A stretch of 61,567 nt of DNA from Aureimonas altamirensis (GTDB lineage: Bacteria; Pseudomonadota; Alphaproteobacteria; Rhizobiales; Rhizobiaceae): the NCBI RefSeq assembly GCF_023702225.1, contig NZ_JAMQCO010000013.1, positions 1-61,567 on the forward strand, written 5' to 3'. Made by a program: the position numbers and the translations under genes. The notes beneath the pieces are model-generated. The model ran no database searches. It saw only the letters and a program-made list of their open reading frames with translations, and was not told the DNA's origin. Below are positions 26,155-34,505 of this stretch, in pieces; position 1 is the first letter of the stretch; every line of letters begins with the position of its first letter.

Positions 26155-27308
26155 GCAAGGGAAGCAAGGTTTTCGAGGGGATCGACTTCAGCGGTTTCGA
26201 CGCTCTCGACGAACTCGATGCGGCGAACGCAAAGAAGGCAATGGCTCCAACGAATTTCCTGCCCCTGTCCTCGATTATCGAAGACCCGGACCAGCCGCGC
26301 ACCGCGTTCGATGACGAGAAATTGGAGGAATTGGCGAACTCAATCCGCGAACGAGGGCTCATTCAGGCGATCACGGTCAAACCGGCCAACGCTGACGGTA
26401 AGTATATGATCGTCTCGGGCGCGCGCCGCTTCCGCGCCTCTCGGCTGGCGGGCAAGGACACCGTTCTTGCCGTGATCCGCTCGGAGGCGAGCGACAGCTA
26501 CGATCAGATGATCGAGAACGTTCAGCGTGAAGCGCTTTCCCATCGGGATACGGCGACGTTCATCCGCGACCAGATGGCGACGGGAGCGAAGAAGTCGGCC
26601 ATCGCCAAGAGTCTCGGGAAGCCCCCCGCATGGGTGACGGCATATGCCGATTTCTTCGACATGGACCCAGCCATTCAAGACGGTATGGAGGAGTATGGCG
26701 CACGCGCGGCCTACGAGCTTCACGCCGCCATGCAGATCGATGCCGATAAGACGCGGGAGTTCATCACAAGCGGGGAGACGGTCACACAGCGGAGCGCCGT
26801 CGCCTTCCGCCAGTCGTTGAAAGCGGGACAGGAGGTGCCCGCGCATCTTCAACAGGCGGTCGCGCCAGCCCCGGCGGGTTCGGCTCTTTCCGACGTTGAC
26901 CCGAACACAAGCAACGATAGCCCTGGCGCGAGGAGCGTGATGCCGCCGCCAGTGGTGCCGGACGACACTGCGCCTGTCTCGGCTACGGCGTCGATCCCCA
27001 AGCCGATACCGTCTTCGCAGGAGCCCGCGCGTTCGGCGCCCGACGCATCCGAGGTTTCCGAGAGCGGGCCGGTTTCGCCACAGGAGCCCGTGTCGGTGTC
27101 GGCTACCAGCGAGCCGAGGGCGGCGCTTGCCATGCGAGTTCGGGACGGTGATCGTGTCGGGCGGCTTCTTCTGGATCACGAAGCGGGGCAGGGGGGGAGC
27201 TTCGGCGTTGTCGCCTTCGACGACGGGGTCGAGGAAGAGGCGAGGCTTTCGGACCTCGTGTTGTTGGAGATTGTCAGAGCAGCCGAAAGTAGAAGCGATG
27301 ATGCATAG
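26151..27308 (+). CDS. parB: ParB partition protein
   Basis: 385 aa with a GTG start overlapping parA (GTGA). ParB core: 'IIEDPDQPRTAFDDEKLEELANSIRERGLIQAITVKP', 'MIVSGARRFRASRLAG', 'MIENVQREALSHRDTATFI', and an HTH 'KKSAIAKSLGKPPAWVTAYADF'. Then a Pro/Ser/Ala-rich linker and a C-terminal 'MRVRDGDRVGRLLLDHEAGQGGSFGVVAFDDG' domain, unlike the usual ParB dimeriser and more like a small beta barrel. Confidence 0.9.
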   Translation: MSKGSKVFEGIDFSGFDALDELDAANAKKAMAPTNFLPLSSIIEDPDQPRTAFDDEKLEELANSIRERGLIQAITVKPANADGKYMIVSGARRFRASRLAGKDTVLAVIRSEASDSYDQMIENVQREALSHRDTATFIRDQMATGAKKSAIAKSLGKPPAWVTAYADFFDMDPAIQDGMEEYGARAAYELHAAMQIDADKTREFITSGETVTQRSAVAFRQSLKAGQEVPAHLQQAVAPAPAGSALSDVDPNTSNDSPGARSVMPPPVVPDDTAPVSATASIPKPIPSSQEPARSAPDASEVSESGPVSPQEPVSVSATSEPRAALAMRVRDGDRVGRLLLDHEAGQGGSFGVVAFDDGVEEEARLSDLVLLEIVRAAESRSDDA

Positions 27309-27648
27309 CGTATTCGACGCCCTCGGGGGCAGCGTCCGCTGGTCGGGCCGGATGGCCCTCTATGGAGTCCGCATGGCAGTTTGGACGATCCTCACAGCCC
27401 TGCGCCGTCCTATGCAGCTCGTATGCGGGCTGGTGACGTTCAGCGGTTGGATCGGCGGTGTCATCGCCATGCCCGCGTTCCTTGCCTATGCCAATGCGAA
27501 CCGAGGCAGCGATTTCGGATGGGAAGCGTTCGCGCTGTTCATCGGTGTAGGGCTCGCGATGGGTCTCCTCTCTCCGATCGCCAGCGTCAAATACGACAGC
27601 CTGCTCTTCAGGCTTGAGCCGAAGGACCGGGTGACGCTCTACTACTGA
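27298..27648 (+). CDS. Small inner-membrane protein
   Basis: 116 aa from ATG 27298 (27301 is also possible), overlapping the parB end. Two to three membrane segments (about 40-63 and 77-97). Not recognised. Its position after parAB and before a strong terminator makes it the last gene of the partition operon. Confidence 0.6.
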   Translation: MMHSVFDALGGSVRWSGRMALYGVRMAVWTILTALRRPMQLVCGLVTFSGWIGGVIAMPAFLAYANANRGSDFGWEAFALFIGVGLAMGLLSPIASVKYDSLLFRLEPKDRVTLYY

Positions 27649-27674
27649 CCCGCGACCCACCATCGAACGACGAC

Positions 27675-27708
27675 AAAAACCCCGGCCCTCGAAGCCGGGG
27701 TTTTTTTT
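27675..27708 (+). terminator. Strong rho-independent terminator
   Basis: CCCCGGC-CCTCGAA-GCCGGGG followed by nine T residues and preceded by five A residues, so it is bidirectional in form. Confidence 0.88.
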
Positions 27709-27899
27709 TGTGCGCTTGCCTGCCAACTGGTGAACCCCCGGAGCCGCGCCTGTCCGATCAACGGAGCGGTTCGGGAAGGTGCAAGGGCGAAGAGCGGAGC
27801 ATCCCTTGCAGCTTTTCGGGCCGGTTCGCAGGCCATGAAGGCGCGTCTTTGGAAGTGAACCCATGGAGAGCGTCCGAAGGAAGGTTTTTATGTTCGAGC

Positions 27900-27975
27900 A
27901 TAATTTTACGTGCTATGCATTTCTAGTGCAGGATAGCCGTAGCGACGGAGTTTTGCCAAACTGGTGATGATGGGA
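27900..27975 (-). other. Candidate oriT with IncP-like nic core
   Basis: The minus strand reads CTATCCTG^CAC (nick between 27929 and 27928), matching the IncP/RP4 nic core CTATCCTG^C. Immediately 5' is CCGT-CGCT-ACGG (27937-27948 region), a small hairpin, then an AGTTT/AAACT dyad. It lies about 50 bp before mobC, the usual place for a MOBP oriT. Confidence 0.6.
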
Positions 27976-27980
27976 TCGCG

Positions 27981-28520
27981 GTGAAACACGTCAGCACGCA
28001 CATCGATGACGCCCTCGCAGACCGCTTCGCGGCCTTGGCGAAGGCGCATGGCGGCAAGTCCGCCCTACTTCGTCATCTGGTGACGATGGCCGTAGACGGC
28101 CCGTCGAGTGCGCCCACCCCGACGCTTCCCGCCGCCGAAGGCGCGGTCAGCCACCTGTCGGTGCGGCTTTCCCAAAGCGAGGTCGAAGCGGTCCGAAAGG
28201 CTGCGGTGGCGCGCGGCATGAAGCCCGCGCAGTGGCTCCGATCCGTGGTCCGGGTCCGTCTCGGGGGCGGGACGCAATACAGTGCCGAGGAGCTTCACCA
28301 GCTCCGGGCGCTGACCGTTCAGGTTCGCAAGGTCGGCGTGAACCTCAACCAGATTGCGCGTTCGGTGAACGAGGCTCGGCTAGAGCGATCCTCTTTCACC
28401 GTGGACGCGAAGGCTCTTGAGAAGGCGCGGGCCGAGGTCGAGCGCGCCATCGGCGTCCTTCATACGATGGCGCAGGGCAACGTTCGTTCGTGGGAAGGGG
28501 ATAGCGACGATGGCGAATGA
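27981..28520 (+). CDS. mobC: MobC-like relaxosome accessory protein
   Basis: 179 aa, GTG start. N-terminal ribbon-helix-helix-like segment ('HIDDALADRFAALAKAHGGKSALLRHLV'). Second half 'LSVRLSQSEVEAVRKAAVARGMKPAQWLRSVVRVRL...VGVNLNQIARSVNE' is the MobC signature. It probably binds oriT just upstream and loads the relaxase. Overlaps the relaxase gene by 11 bp. Confidence 0.85.
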   Translation: MKHVSTHIDDALADRFAALAKAHGGKSALLRHLVTMAVDGPSSAPTPTLPAAEGAVSHLSVRLSQSEVEAVRKAAVARGMKPAQWLRSVVRVRLGGGTQYSAEELHQLRALTVQVRKVGVNLNQIARSVNEARLERSSFTVDAKALEKARAEVERAIGVLHTMAQGNVRSWEGDSDDGE

Positions 28521-29652
28521 TGCGAAGGTCCGCGCGCTCTACGAAGACTTCTATCGGGGCTTCGGCGTCTCGGCCGCCTGGACGCCGCCAGCGAAAATGC
28601 GTCTCTACCGAGACCAGTTTCCCGCTGTCATGCAGCAGATGCGGCAGTCCAAGGCCGCGACGGCGAAGCTCGCTCGCATCGTGTCTAAGACGCCGGAGGT
28701 GATGGTGAAGGTGTCCGGCCGGACCTACGGGAGCGACCATCTTGGCGAGCATATGAACTATATCACCCGCAACGGGAAGGTCGCGGCCGAGACCGAATAC
28801 GGGATGATGAAGGGGAAGGAGGCCGTGCGCGACCTCCACGCGGACTGGACCGACGACGAGAAGATCTACGGCAACCAGCGCAACGTGCGACAGGCGCCGC
28901 TTTCGGTGAATATGGTCCTGTCCATGCCTCCGGGTTCGGATCGTGAGCGGTTCAGGAACGCCGTCCGCGATTTCGTAGACCGGGAAATTCGCCCTCGCTC
29001 GGAAGCCATGGTCGCCTTCCATGACGACACGAAGCATCCGCACGCGCACGTCACCGTGCGCGGCCGACAGCACAACGGACGGGCCTTCAACCCCGGCAAG
29101 CCGGTCCTTGAACGCTACCGCGAGCAATTCGCATCCGCGTTGCGCGAACGCGGAATCGAGGCCGAGGCGACGCCGCGCTTCGCGCGCGGACGAACGACCA
29201 AGGCCGAACGGCAGTCCATGCGCCACATGCGAGCGCGCGGTGTCACTCCACGCAACACCGAAAACGCCTTGCGGGAAGCGCTGGGGGAGGCCCAAAAGGA
29301 GCGAGCAGGCCGACAGAAAGGGAATGCATCACAAAACCAGCAGCCGCGCCCATGGAAGCAAGCGGTGGTAGACCGACAGGCTGGTGTTCAAGCGGTCTAT
29401 CAGATGGCCGCTCGTGAGCTCACTCGGAGTCCAAGTCGAGCCGAACAAGGTCTGGCCGTCGCGACTGCCGTATATGCACAAAAGCTCGAGCGTCCCGAAC
29501 TGCGGCACGACATCATGAAGAACACGATCCACCGACGGCTGGATGAGCGCGAGGCGGCGCAACGAAACCTAAATTTGAGGCCGGAACAGGATCGGAGTGT
29601 GCCACAACGGGACAGTGAGCGGACGGGGGACCGAAAACGCGAGCGGCCCTGA
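28510..29652 (+). CDS. MOBP-type relaxase (VirD2-like)
   Basis: 380 aa from ATG 28510. Contains a VirD2/TraI-like region with 'HLGEHMNYITRNGKV', 'NMVLSMPPGSDRERF' and the metal-binding His cluster 'HDDTKHPHAHVTVRG' (motif III). The nucleophilic Tyr is probably among the Tyr residues near 'YITRNG'. The C-terminal half is basic and lacks a helicase. It nicks oriT and pilots the strand. The stop codon lies inside the arm of the shared terminator. Confidence 0.87.
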   Translation: MANDAKVRALYEDFYRGFGVSAAWTPPAKMRLYRDQFPAVMQQMRQSKAATAKLARIVSKTPEVMVKVSGRTYGSDHLGEHMNYITRNGKVAAETEYGMMKGKEAVRDLHADWTDDEKIYGNQRNVRQAPLSVNMVLSMPPGSDRERFRNAVRDFVDREIRPRSEAMVAFHDDTKHPHAHVTVRGRQHNGRAFNPGKPVLERYREQFASALRERGIEAEATPRFARGRTTKAERQSMRHMRARGVTPRNTENALREALGEAQKERAGRQKGNASQNQQPRPWKQAVVDRQAGVQAVYQMAARELTRSPSRAEQGLAVATAVYAQKLERPELRHDIMKNTIHRRLDEREAAQRNLNLRPEQDRSVPQRDSERTGDRKRERP

Positions 29653-29672
29653 TGAAGATCAGGGCCGCTCGC
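29639..29672. terminator. Perfect 15-bp stem between convergent genes
   Basis: GCGAGCGGCCCTGAT-GAAG-ATCAGGGCCGCTCGC, overlapping the relaxase stop codon (29650-29652) and lying 37 bp from the stop of the convergent LPD7 gene. Likely bidirectional. Confidence 0.75.
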
Positions 29673-29708
29673 GATGATCGGTGTTGAAGGACGGTTGCCG
29701 CTTTGCGG

Positions 29709-31256
29709 CTACCGTTCGCGGCCGCGATCCTGTTGCCGCTCGCGAGCGCGATCAAGTTCACGGTCGCGATCACGTTCCAAATCGGATCGCGCTTCGCGCT
29801 GGCCCCGTTCAATCTGTGAGCGATCATCGTCCCGGCCGCGATCGGCACCGCGCTCCTGCTCGTTGGGGGAACGCTCCCGCGTTTCCTCAACTCGCACCTT
29901 CGGAAAATCGTGGCCAGAGGCCACGGCATTCCCAATGCGAGCGCGGGCCATGTTCATGACCCGATCAACCGCAACTGGATCGTTTCCGAGCTTCGCGCGA
30001 ACCTTCCGTTCCACATAAGCTTCCATCGAGGCGGCACCGCGGAGACCGGGATCGCTGGCTGCAGCGGCCCGACCCTGCGCCATATATTCCTTCGCGCGAG
30101 CTTCGTTCGCGTAAACGCCTTCGGTTACGGCCGCGTCGCGGCCCGCGCCGACGTGGAGTGCCTGGTCGCGTGCATCGACCATGTTTTCCGCTTTGGCCCC
30201 GACCGCCTGTATGCGTTGCTCGCGATCAGCCGCTCCGGGCGTCTCGCGCTCGTTCACGACTTTCTGGCTTTCCTGTTCAAGATCCTCGCGGGTGCGCGAC
30301 ACATCAGCCTCCCATGAACGGCGATTGACTTGTTGTTCGACACGCTGGAGCTGGCCGTCGACCTCGCGGATCACCGACTTGCTGACTTGCTCCATGCCGG
30401 TTTCGCGCAAGCGCACCTGATCGCCCTCACGGGCGCCAGCTTGCATCATGGCGTTCGGGATGCCGACGCCCCATGCCGTATGTTCGCGGCCCTGCGCATC
30501 GCGCAGCACCGCGTAGGGCGAGGGATCGGCATCGGGGCCGTCGCGATAGGGACGAGAGCCCTGTTCGATTAAGACGCCTTCGATTCCGGCCTTATAGTCT
30601 GCCTGACGTTGCCGCTCCGGCTCGTCGGGCGACTGGCGCGTGTCAGGGCCGTCCCGCGTAGCGTTCAAAGTCCTCGCCGGCTCGCCAGCTTCACGGGACA
30701 CTGCCGGCGAAATCTCGTTGCGCAGGTGCGCTTGCTCGCGTTTCTTAAGCTCCTGCAGGTCAAGTTCGTTCGGCCTGTAACCTTTGACCTCGATCCCGCG
30801 CGCTTGGCCTTCCAGCCAGGTCTCACGCCGAAACTCGTCCGATCCCTTCGCAGTGATGCTCGACCAGCCGCGATGGGCGGCGGTGTCGAGCATCATTTTC
30901 ACACACTGCGGATCATCGACTTTCGTGCGAAGGCGGTTCTCGGACGCTTGGAAAATCTCGCGCGAGCCCCTGGAATCCGCGTAGACGTGTTGCTCGCCTA
31001 CATGATCCTTCCGGCAATAGTACCGCTTGGTGATTTCGTCGGGCAGGGAATGCGGATCGCGCTGTTCGGTAGGCGCGGGAGCCGCGTCCCTCGAAGCCGC
31101 GTCTGGTAGCACGTCGCGGGAGAGGTCGCGGTCGATGTCGCCGAAGGCCTCCGCAAGAACCCTTTGGTCGCGTTCGGCTACGGGTGCGTCGCGTGGTTCG
31201 GGGGGAATCTCGCGAAGAGGGGGCCGAGCGTTGTCGTTGTCGTCGTCATCGATCAT
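29709..31256 (-). CDS. LPD7-domain conjugation protein
   Basis: 515 aa, very hydrophilic. The LPD7 region 'TKRYYCRKDHVGEQHVYADSRGSREIFQASENRL' and 'GWSSITAKGSDEFRRETWLEGQARGIEVKGYRP' lies at about 75-170. The rest is charged coiled coil ending in an Arg/Asp/Glu-repeat tail (RDRELDRARERQQDRGRER). Such proteins resemble the C-terminal parts of relaxase or primase multidomain proteins, here encoded separately. Last gene of the transfer operon. Confidence 0.82.
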   Translation of the reverse strand: MIDDDDNDNARPPLREIPPEPRDAPVAERDQRVLAEAFGDIDRDLSRDVLPDAASRDAAPAPTEQRDPHSLPDEITKRYYCRKDHVGEQHVYADSRGSREIFQASENRLRTKVDDPQCVKMMLDTAAHRGWSSITAKGSDEFRRETWLEGQARGIEVKGYRPNELDLQELKKREQAHLRNEISPAVSREAGEPARTLNATRDGPDTRQSPDEPERQRQADYKAGIEGVLIEQGSRPYRDGPDADPSPYAVLRDAQGREHTAWGVGIPNAMMQAGAREGDQVRLRETGMEQVSKSVIREVDGQLQRVEQQVNRRSWEADVSRTREDLEQESQKVVNERETPGAADREQRIQAVGAKAENMVDARDQALHVGAGRDAAVTEGVYANEARAKEYMAQGRAAAASDPGLRGAASMEAYVERKVRAKLGNDPVAVDRVMNMARARIGNAVASGHDFPKVRVEETRERSPNEQERGADRGRDDDRSQIERGQREARSDLERDRDRELDRARERQQDRGRER

Positions 31257-31277
31257 GGCCGGGTCTCCGGTTCAAGT

Positions 31278-33461
31278 TCACGAGGGTACGCCGTCAGCGC
31301 TCTTAGCTGGCGCTCGTTTCGGTGCAGCCGCACCTTTCGCAGTCGGCTTCGCGGGTTTCGTGGACGCTGTAGGTTTAGCGCGGGGTTTTGCCGTGGCCGT
31401 CGCCTTCGTCTCGACCACGTCTGCCTTCGTGGCAGTTGGCGCTTTCTTGCGTTTCACAACCTTGGCAGGGGCAACGATTGGCCCACCGAGGCTGATTTCG
31501 TTGACTGCCTCCTCCGGCTGACCGCCTGCGGGCCTCTCCGGCGGAACGGTGATGGCCTTATCGAGAAATGAGATTGTTTCCGCTTCGACGGCCTCACGAA
31601 ACTGATCGGGATCGCCTTCGCTGACATCGATTTTTTTGAAGTCTGCCCCAAGGTCCTTATCGATCGTGAGGTGCCAGGTCTGCCCGTCTGTACCGTCTGC
31701 GACCTGTGTCGGCGCCGAAATCTCTTCAGTGGACGGGTCTCGAACAACCAGCTCCTCGATCCGCTTTGCGTAGCTTCGGACCTGCGATTGCAGTGACTCG
31801 ATTTCCGCTCGATCCGGGGTGAGAGACGGCTGGACAACAGGCGGCGGCAGGAGCCGCTTCTTGAAGACCGGATCCTTGAAATAGAGGATTTTCTTGGCCT
31901 TCAGCGGTGGCATCTGACCCTTGAGGATATAGGCATCCTCATAGGGCGTCAGGGTGAGTTCCTGCGGCAGCATCAGCGCGCGTTGCTGGTCGGAGGTCGA
32001 TTCCGAGCGGTGGCGCTTCGAGAAGCCGAGATTGCGGGATCGCGATGTGCGCGACACCGTGTCGAAGCCGAAGCGCTCGCTCAATTCCTTGGCGACAGCC
32101 AAATCTTTCGGCGTGAACACGACCTCCACGCCGTGGTTGGTGATGAAGTTGGCCGCGTCGTCAGGGCCGTACACGGCGCGGAGCTGGGCCGGAGACTGGA
32201 CGATCGTCACGATGCGGAAGCCGTAGCCGGCAAGAAAGGCCACCCCCTTGCTGATGACCTCGACATTGCCGAGCGCGCGAAACTCGTCGAGCATGAGCAT
32301 GACCTGATGCTTGAACGTGGCGTCCTGTTCGGCGACGAGGCGAGAGTTGAGGTCGACCGCCTGTTGGAAGAACAGGTTCAGGAGTGGCGCGAGGCGGTTG
32401 AGGTTGTCCGGGGTCACGCCGAGGTAGATCGAGATCGGTTGCCGGCGCAGCTCGCGCAGGTCGAAATCGTTGGCACTGGTCGCATAGTCGACCCGTGGAT
32501 TGAGCCACAGGTTCAGCTTCGACGTAAGGGTGCTGCGGATGCTCTGCAGCGCCTTGTCGCTGTTCGACAGAAAGTCGGTCAGGGCCGTGCAACACTGCTG
32601 CGAGAGGGCTCGCGGCGTGTCCCTTCGCGCGGCGATGATGGCAAAGAAATGATCGGCCAGTTTGGGCGAAGCACTCGTTTGGCGCAGAACCTCTCCGATC
32701 GTGAAGGGGAGATCGTCAGTCTCGGCGATGTAGCCAGCGATCCCTATGAACGCGGTTCGCGCCGAGTCCGTCCAGAAGGGATCACCCGAGCGCGCATCGG
32801 ACGGGAAGAGCATATTCGCGATGCGTTGGAGATCGTCATAGAGTTCGGTCGTGTTGGAACGGTTCACATAGCCGAGCGGGTTGTAACGGGCCGTGCGCCC
32901 CTCTGCATCGAGGGGATCGAACAGATGGACGCTTTGGCCTGCACTCTGGCGGAAACCAGCGGTGATTTCCCAATTCTCTTTCTTCACATCGAGGACGATC
33001 GTCGACCCTGGCCAGTTGAGGAGGTTCGGGATGACAATACCGACGCCCTTGCCGCCGCGTGTCGGCGCGCTGACGAACACATGCTCTTGGCCGCCGAAGT
33101 TTAGATAGCGGCCACCGAATTTGCCGAGGATCAGGCCTCCGCGTGAGCGAAGGCCTGCCTTCTTGACCTCGCTTTCGGTCGCCCAGCGCGCTTCACCGAA
33201 GAGGCTTTGCCGATTACGCGCGTTCCAGATGCCGAGGACGGCAAGGACGGCCGCGCCGCCAACAAGCATCGACGCCAGACGCGCAGCCGTCGCCGCGCGT
33301 TCGTTGGCGCCGGTGAGCATCGGCCAGACCGTCAGTGTGTGAATCTGGCCGTCGTGGGCGCCGTAGAAGAGGAGAGAAAGGTTCGATGCGAGCACCACGC
33401 CCAGGGCGGCTATCAGGAGCGCGCCGAGCGCCCATAGGCCGTACTTCAGTCCGTCAGGCAT
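31278..33461 (-). CDS. virD4: VirD4/TraG coupling protein
   Basis: 727 aa. Two N-terminal membrane helices (about 8-34 and 63-80), Walker A 'APTRGGKGVGI' at about 132-142, 'GSTIVLDVKKENW', and Walker B-like 'VMLMLDEFRALG'. It couples the relaxosome to the secretion channel. The last ~55 residues are an Ala/Lys/Pro/Thr-rich tail (KRKKAPTATK..., KPRAKPTAST...) like histone H1, outside the usual family length. Confidence 0.95.
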   Translation of the reverse strand: MPDGLKYGLWALGALLIAALGVVLASNLSLLFYGAHDGQIHTLTVWPMLTGANERAATAARLASMLVGGAAVLAVLGIWNARNRQSLFGEARWATESEVKKAGLRSRGGLILGKFGGRYLNFGGQEHVFVSAPTRGGKGVGIVIPNLLNWPGSTIVLDVKKENWEITAGFRQSAGQSVHLFDPLDAEGRTARYNPLGYVNRSNTTELYDDLQRIANMLFPSDARSGDPFWTDSARTAFIGIAGYIAETDDLPFTIGEVLRQTSASPKLADHFFAIIAARRDTPRALSQQCCTALTDFLSNSDKALQSIRSTLTSKLNLWLNPRVDYATSANDFDLRELRRQPISIYLGVTPDNLNRLAPLLNLFFQQAVDLNSRLVAEQDATFKHQVMLMLDEFRALGNVEVISKGVAFLAGYGFRIVTIVQSPAQLRAVYGPDDAANFITNHGVEVVFTPKDLAVAKELSERFGFDTVSRTSRSRNLGFSKRHRSESTSDQQRALMLPQELTLTPYEDAYILKGQMPPLKAKKILYFKDPVFKKRLLPPPVVQPSLTPDRAEIESLQSQVRSYAKRIEELVVRDPSTEEISAPTQVADGTDGQTWHLTIDKDLGADFKKIDVSEGDPDQFREAVEAETISFLDKAITVPPERPAGGQPEEAVNEISLGGPIVAPAKVVKRKKAPTATKADVVETKATATAKPRAKPTASTKPAKPTAKGAAAPKRAPAKSADGVPS

Positions 33462-33478
33462 GAGTCCCCCGCTTGGTC

Positions 33479-34495
33479 CTAGATCCCTTGCTGACGCTTC
33501 TTTTCGGGATCGAAATAGACTTCTGTGATCCGACGCTTGCCGTCGGGCATCTTTTTGATCTGCACGACGATATCGACGAGCATCACCAAGAGCGCCCGGA
33601 TGTCGTCGCGGTCGATCTGCGCGCCACCTTCGGACTCCTTCACAAGGAGCGTCAGTTGCTCGAAGGCGAGCATGGCCGAGTCCGCGTGAACCGTCGTGAT
33701 CGAGCCGGGATGGCCGCTGTTGGCGTTGCGAAGGTAAAAGAAGGCCGTTCCGTCGCGCAACTCCTGGAGGAGGATGCGATCCGGTCGCATACGCAGGCAG
33801 CTTTCGAGAAGCTGCTTCGGCCCTGCCACCGACTGGCCTTGCCCGTCTTTGGAGTAGAGCAGGCGAACATGGTTCGGCGCTGGCACCTCGAGCTCAAGCG
33901 CGTCCTCGATCGTGACGATGCGTTCGTGATCGGGAATGCACCGGATCAAGCTTTTCGAGAACGTCGTCTTTCCCGAGCCCGTCGCGCCGCTGATGATGAT
34001 GTTTTTGCGAGCCTTAACGGCCTGGTCGAAGAACACCGGCCAGTCGCCAGCGTTGTAGAGCGTGAGCAGGCGTTCGTCGCTTTCGCTCAATTTCCCGGCC
34101 GAGGTCTGAACCTCCTCGAACAGCCCCGCCGATCGGAGATCGCCAAGGCTCAACGACACGTCCGAAGGCTTGCGGATCGTGATCGAGATCGTCCCGTCCG
34201 GCACCGCCGGCGGGACGACGATCTGGCACCGCTCCCCACCGGGGAGGGTGGCCGACAGGACCGGCTTCTGCTTGGTGATTTCCTGCCGCGTGAAGCTCGC
34301 CACCAACCGGGCGAAGCCGTTCACAAGCCCATCGGCCGAGAGCTTCGGATCGTCGATCTGGTGGCGTTGCCAGCCGTCGCGACCCTCGCACCAGATTTCG
34401 TTCGGGCGGTTGATGCAGAGTTCCGTCAGCCCGTCCATGTCGAGGAAGGGCTGAATCGGCTGCATCCACGACAGCAGCGGAGCGGTGTTCGACAT
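33479..34495 (-). CDS. virB11: VirB11 ATPase
   Basis: 338 aa. Walker A GATGSGKT at 170-177, 'RIVTIEDALELE' (Asp box), 'CLRMRPDRILLQELRDGTAFFYLRNANSGHPGSITTVHADS'. Hexameric ATPase powering assembly and substrate transfer at the inner membrane. Separated from virB10 by 10 bp. Confidence 0.95.
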   Translation of the reverse strand: MSNTAPLLSWMQPIQPFLDMDGLTELCINRPNEIWCEGRDGWQRHQIDDPKLSADGLVNGFARLVASFTRQEITKQKPVLSATLPGGERCQIVVPPAVPDGTISITIRKPSDVSLSLGDLRSAGLFEEVQTSAGKLSESDERLLTLYNAGDWPVFFDQAVKARKNIIISGATGSGKTTFSKSLIRCIPDHERIVTIEDALELEVPAPNHVRLLYSKDGQGQSVAGPKQLLESCLRMRPDRILLQELRDGTAFFYLRNANSGHPGSITTVHADSAMLAFEQLTLLVKESEGGAQIDRDDIRALLVMLVDIVVQIKKMPDGKRRITEVYFDPEKKRQQGI

Positions 34496-34505
34496 TCCGC
34501 CCCGG

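Noticed and set aside
30181-31571. Several plus-strand frames inside the LPD7 and virD4 genes
   Set aside because: Shadows of long minus-strand genes with clear domains.
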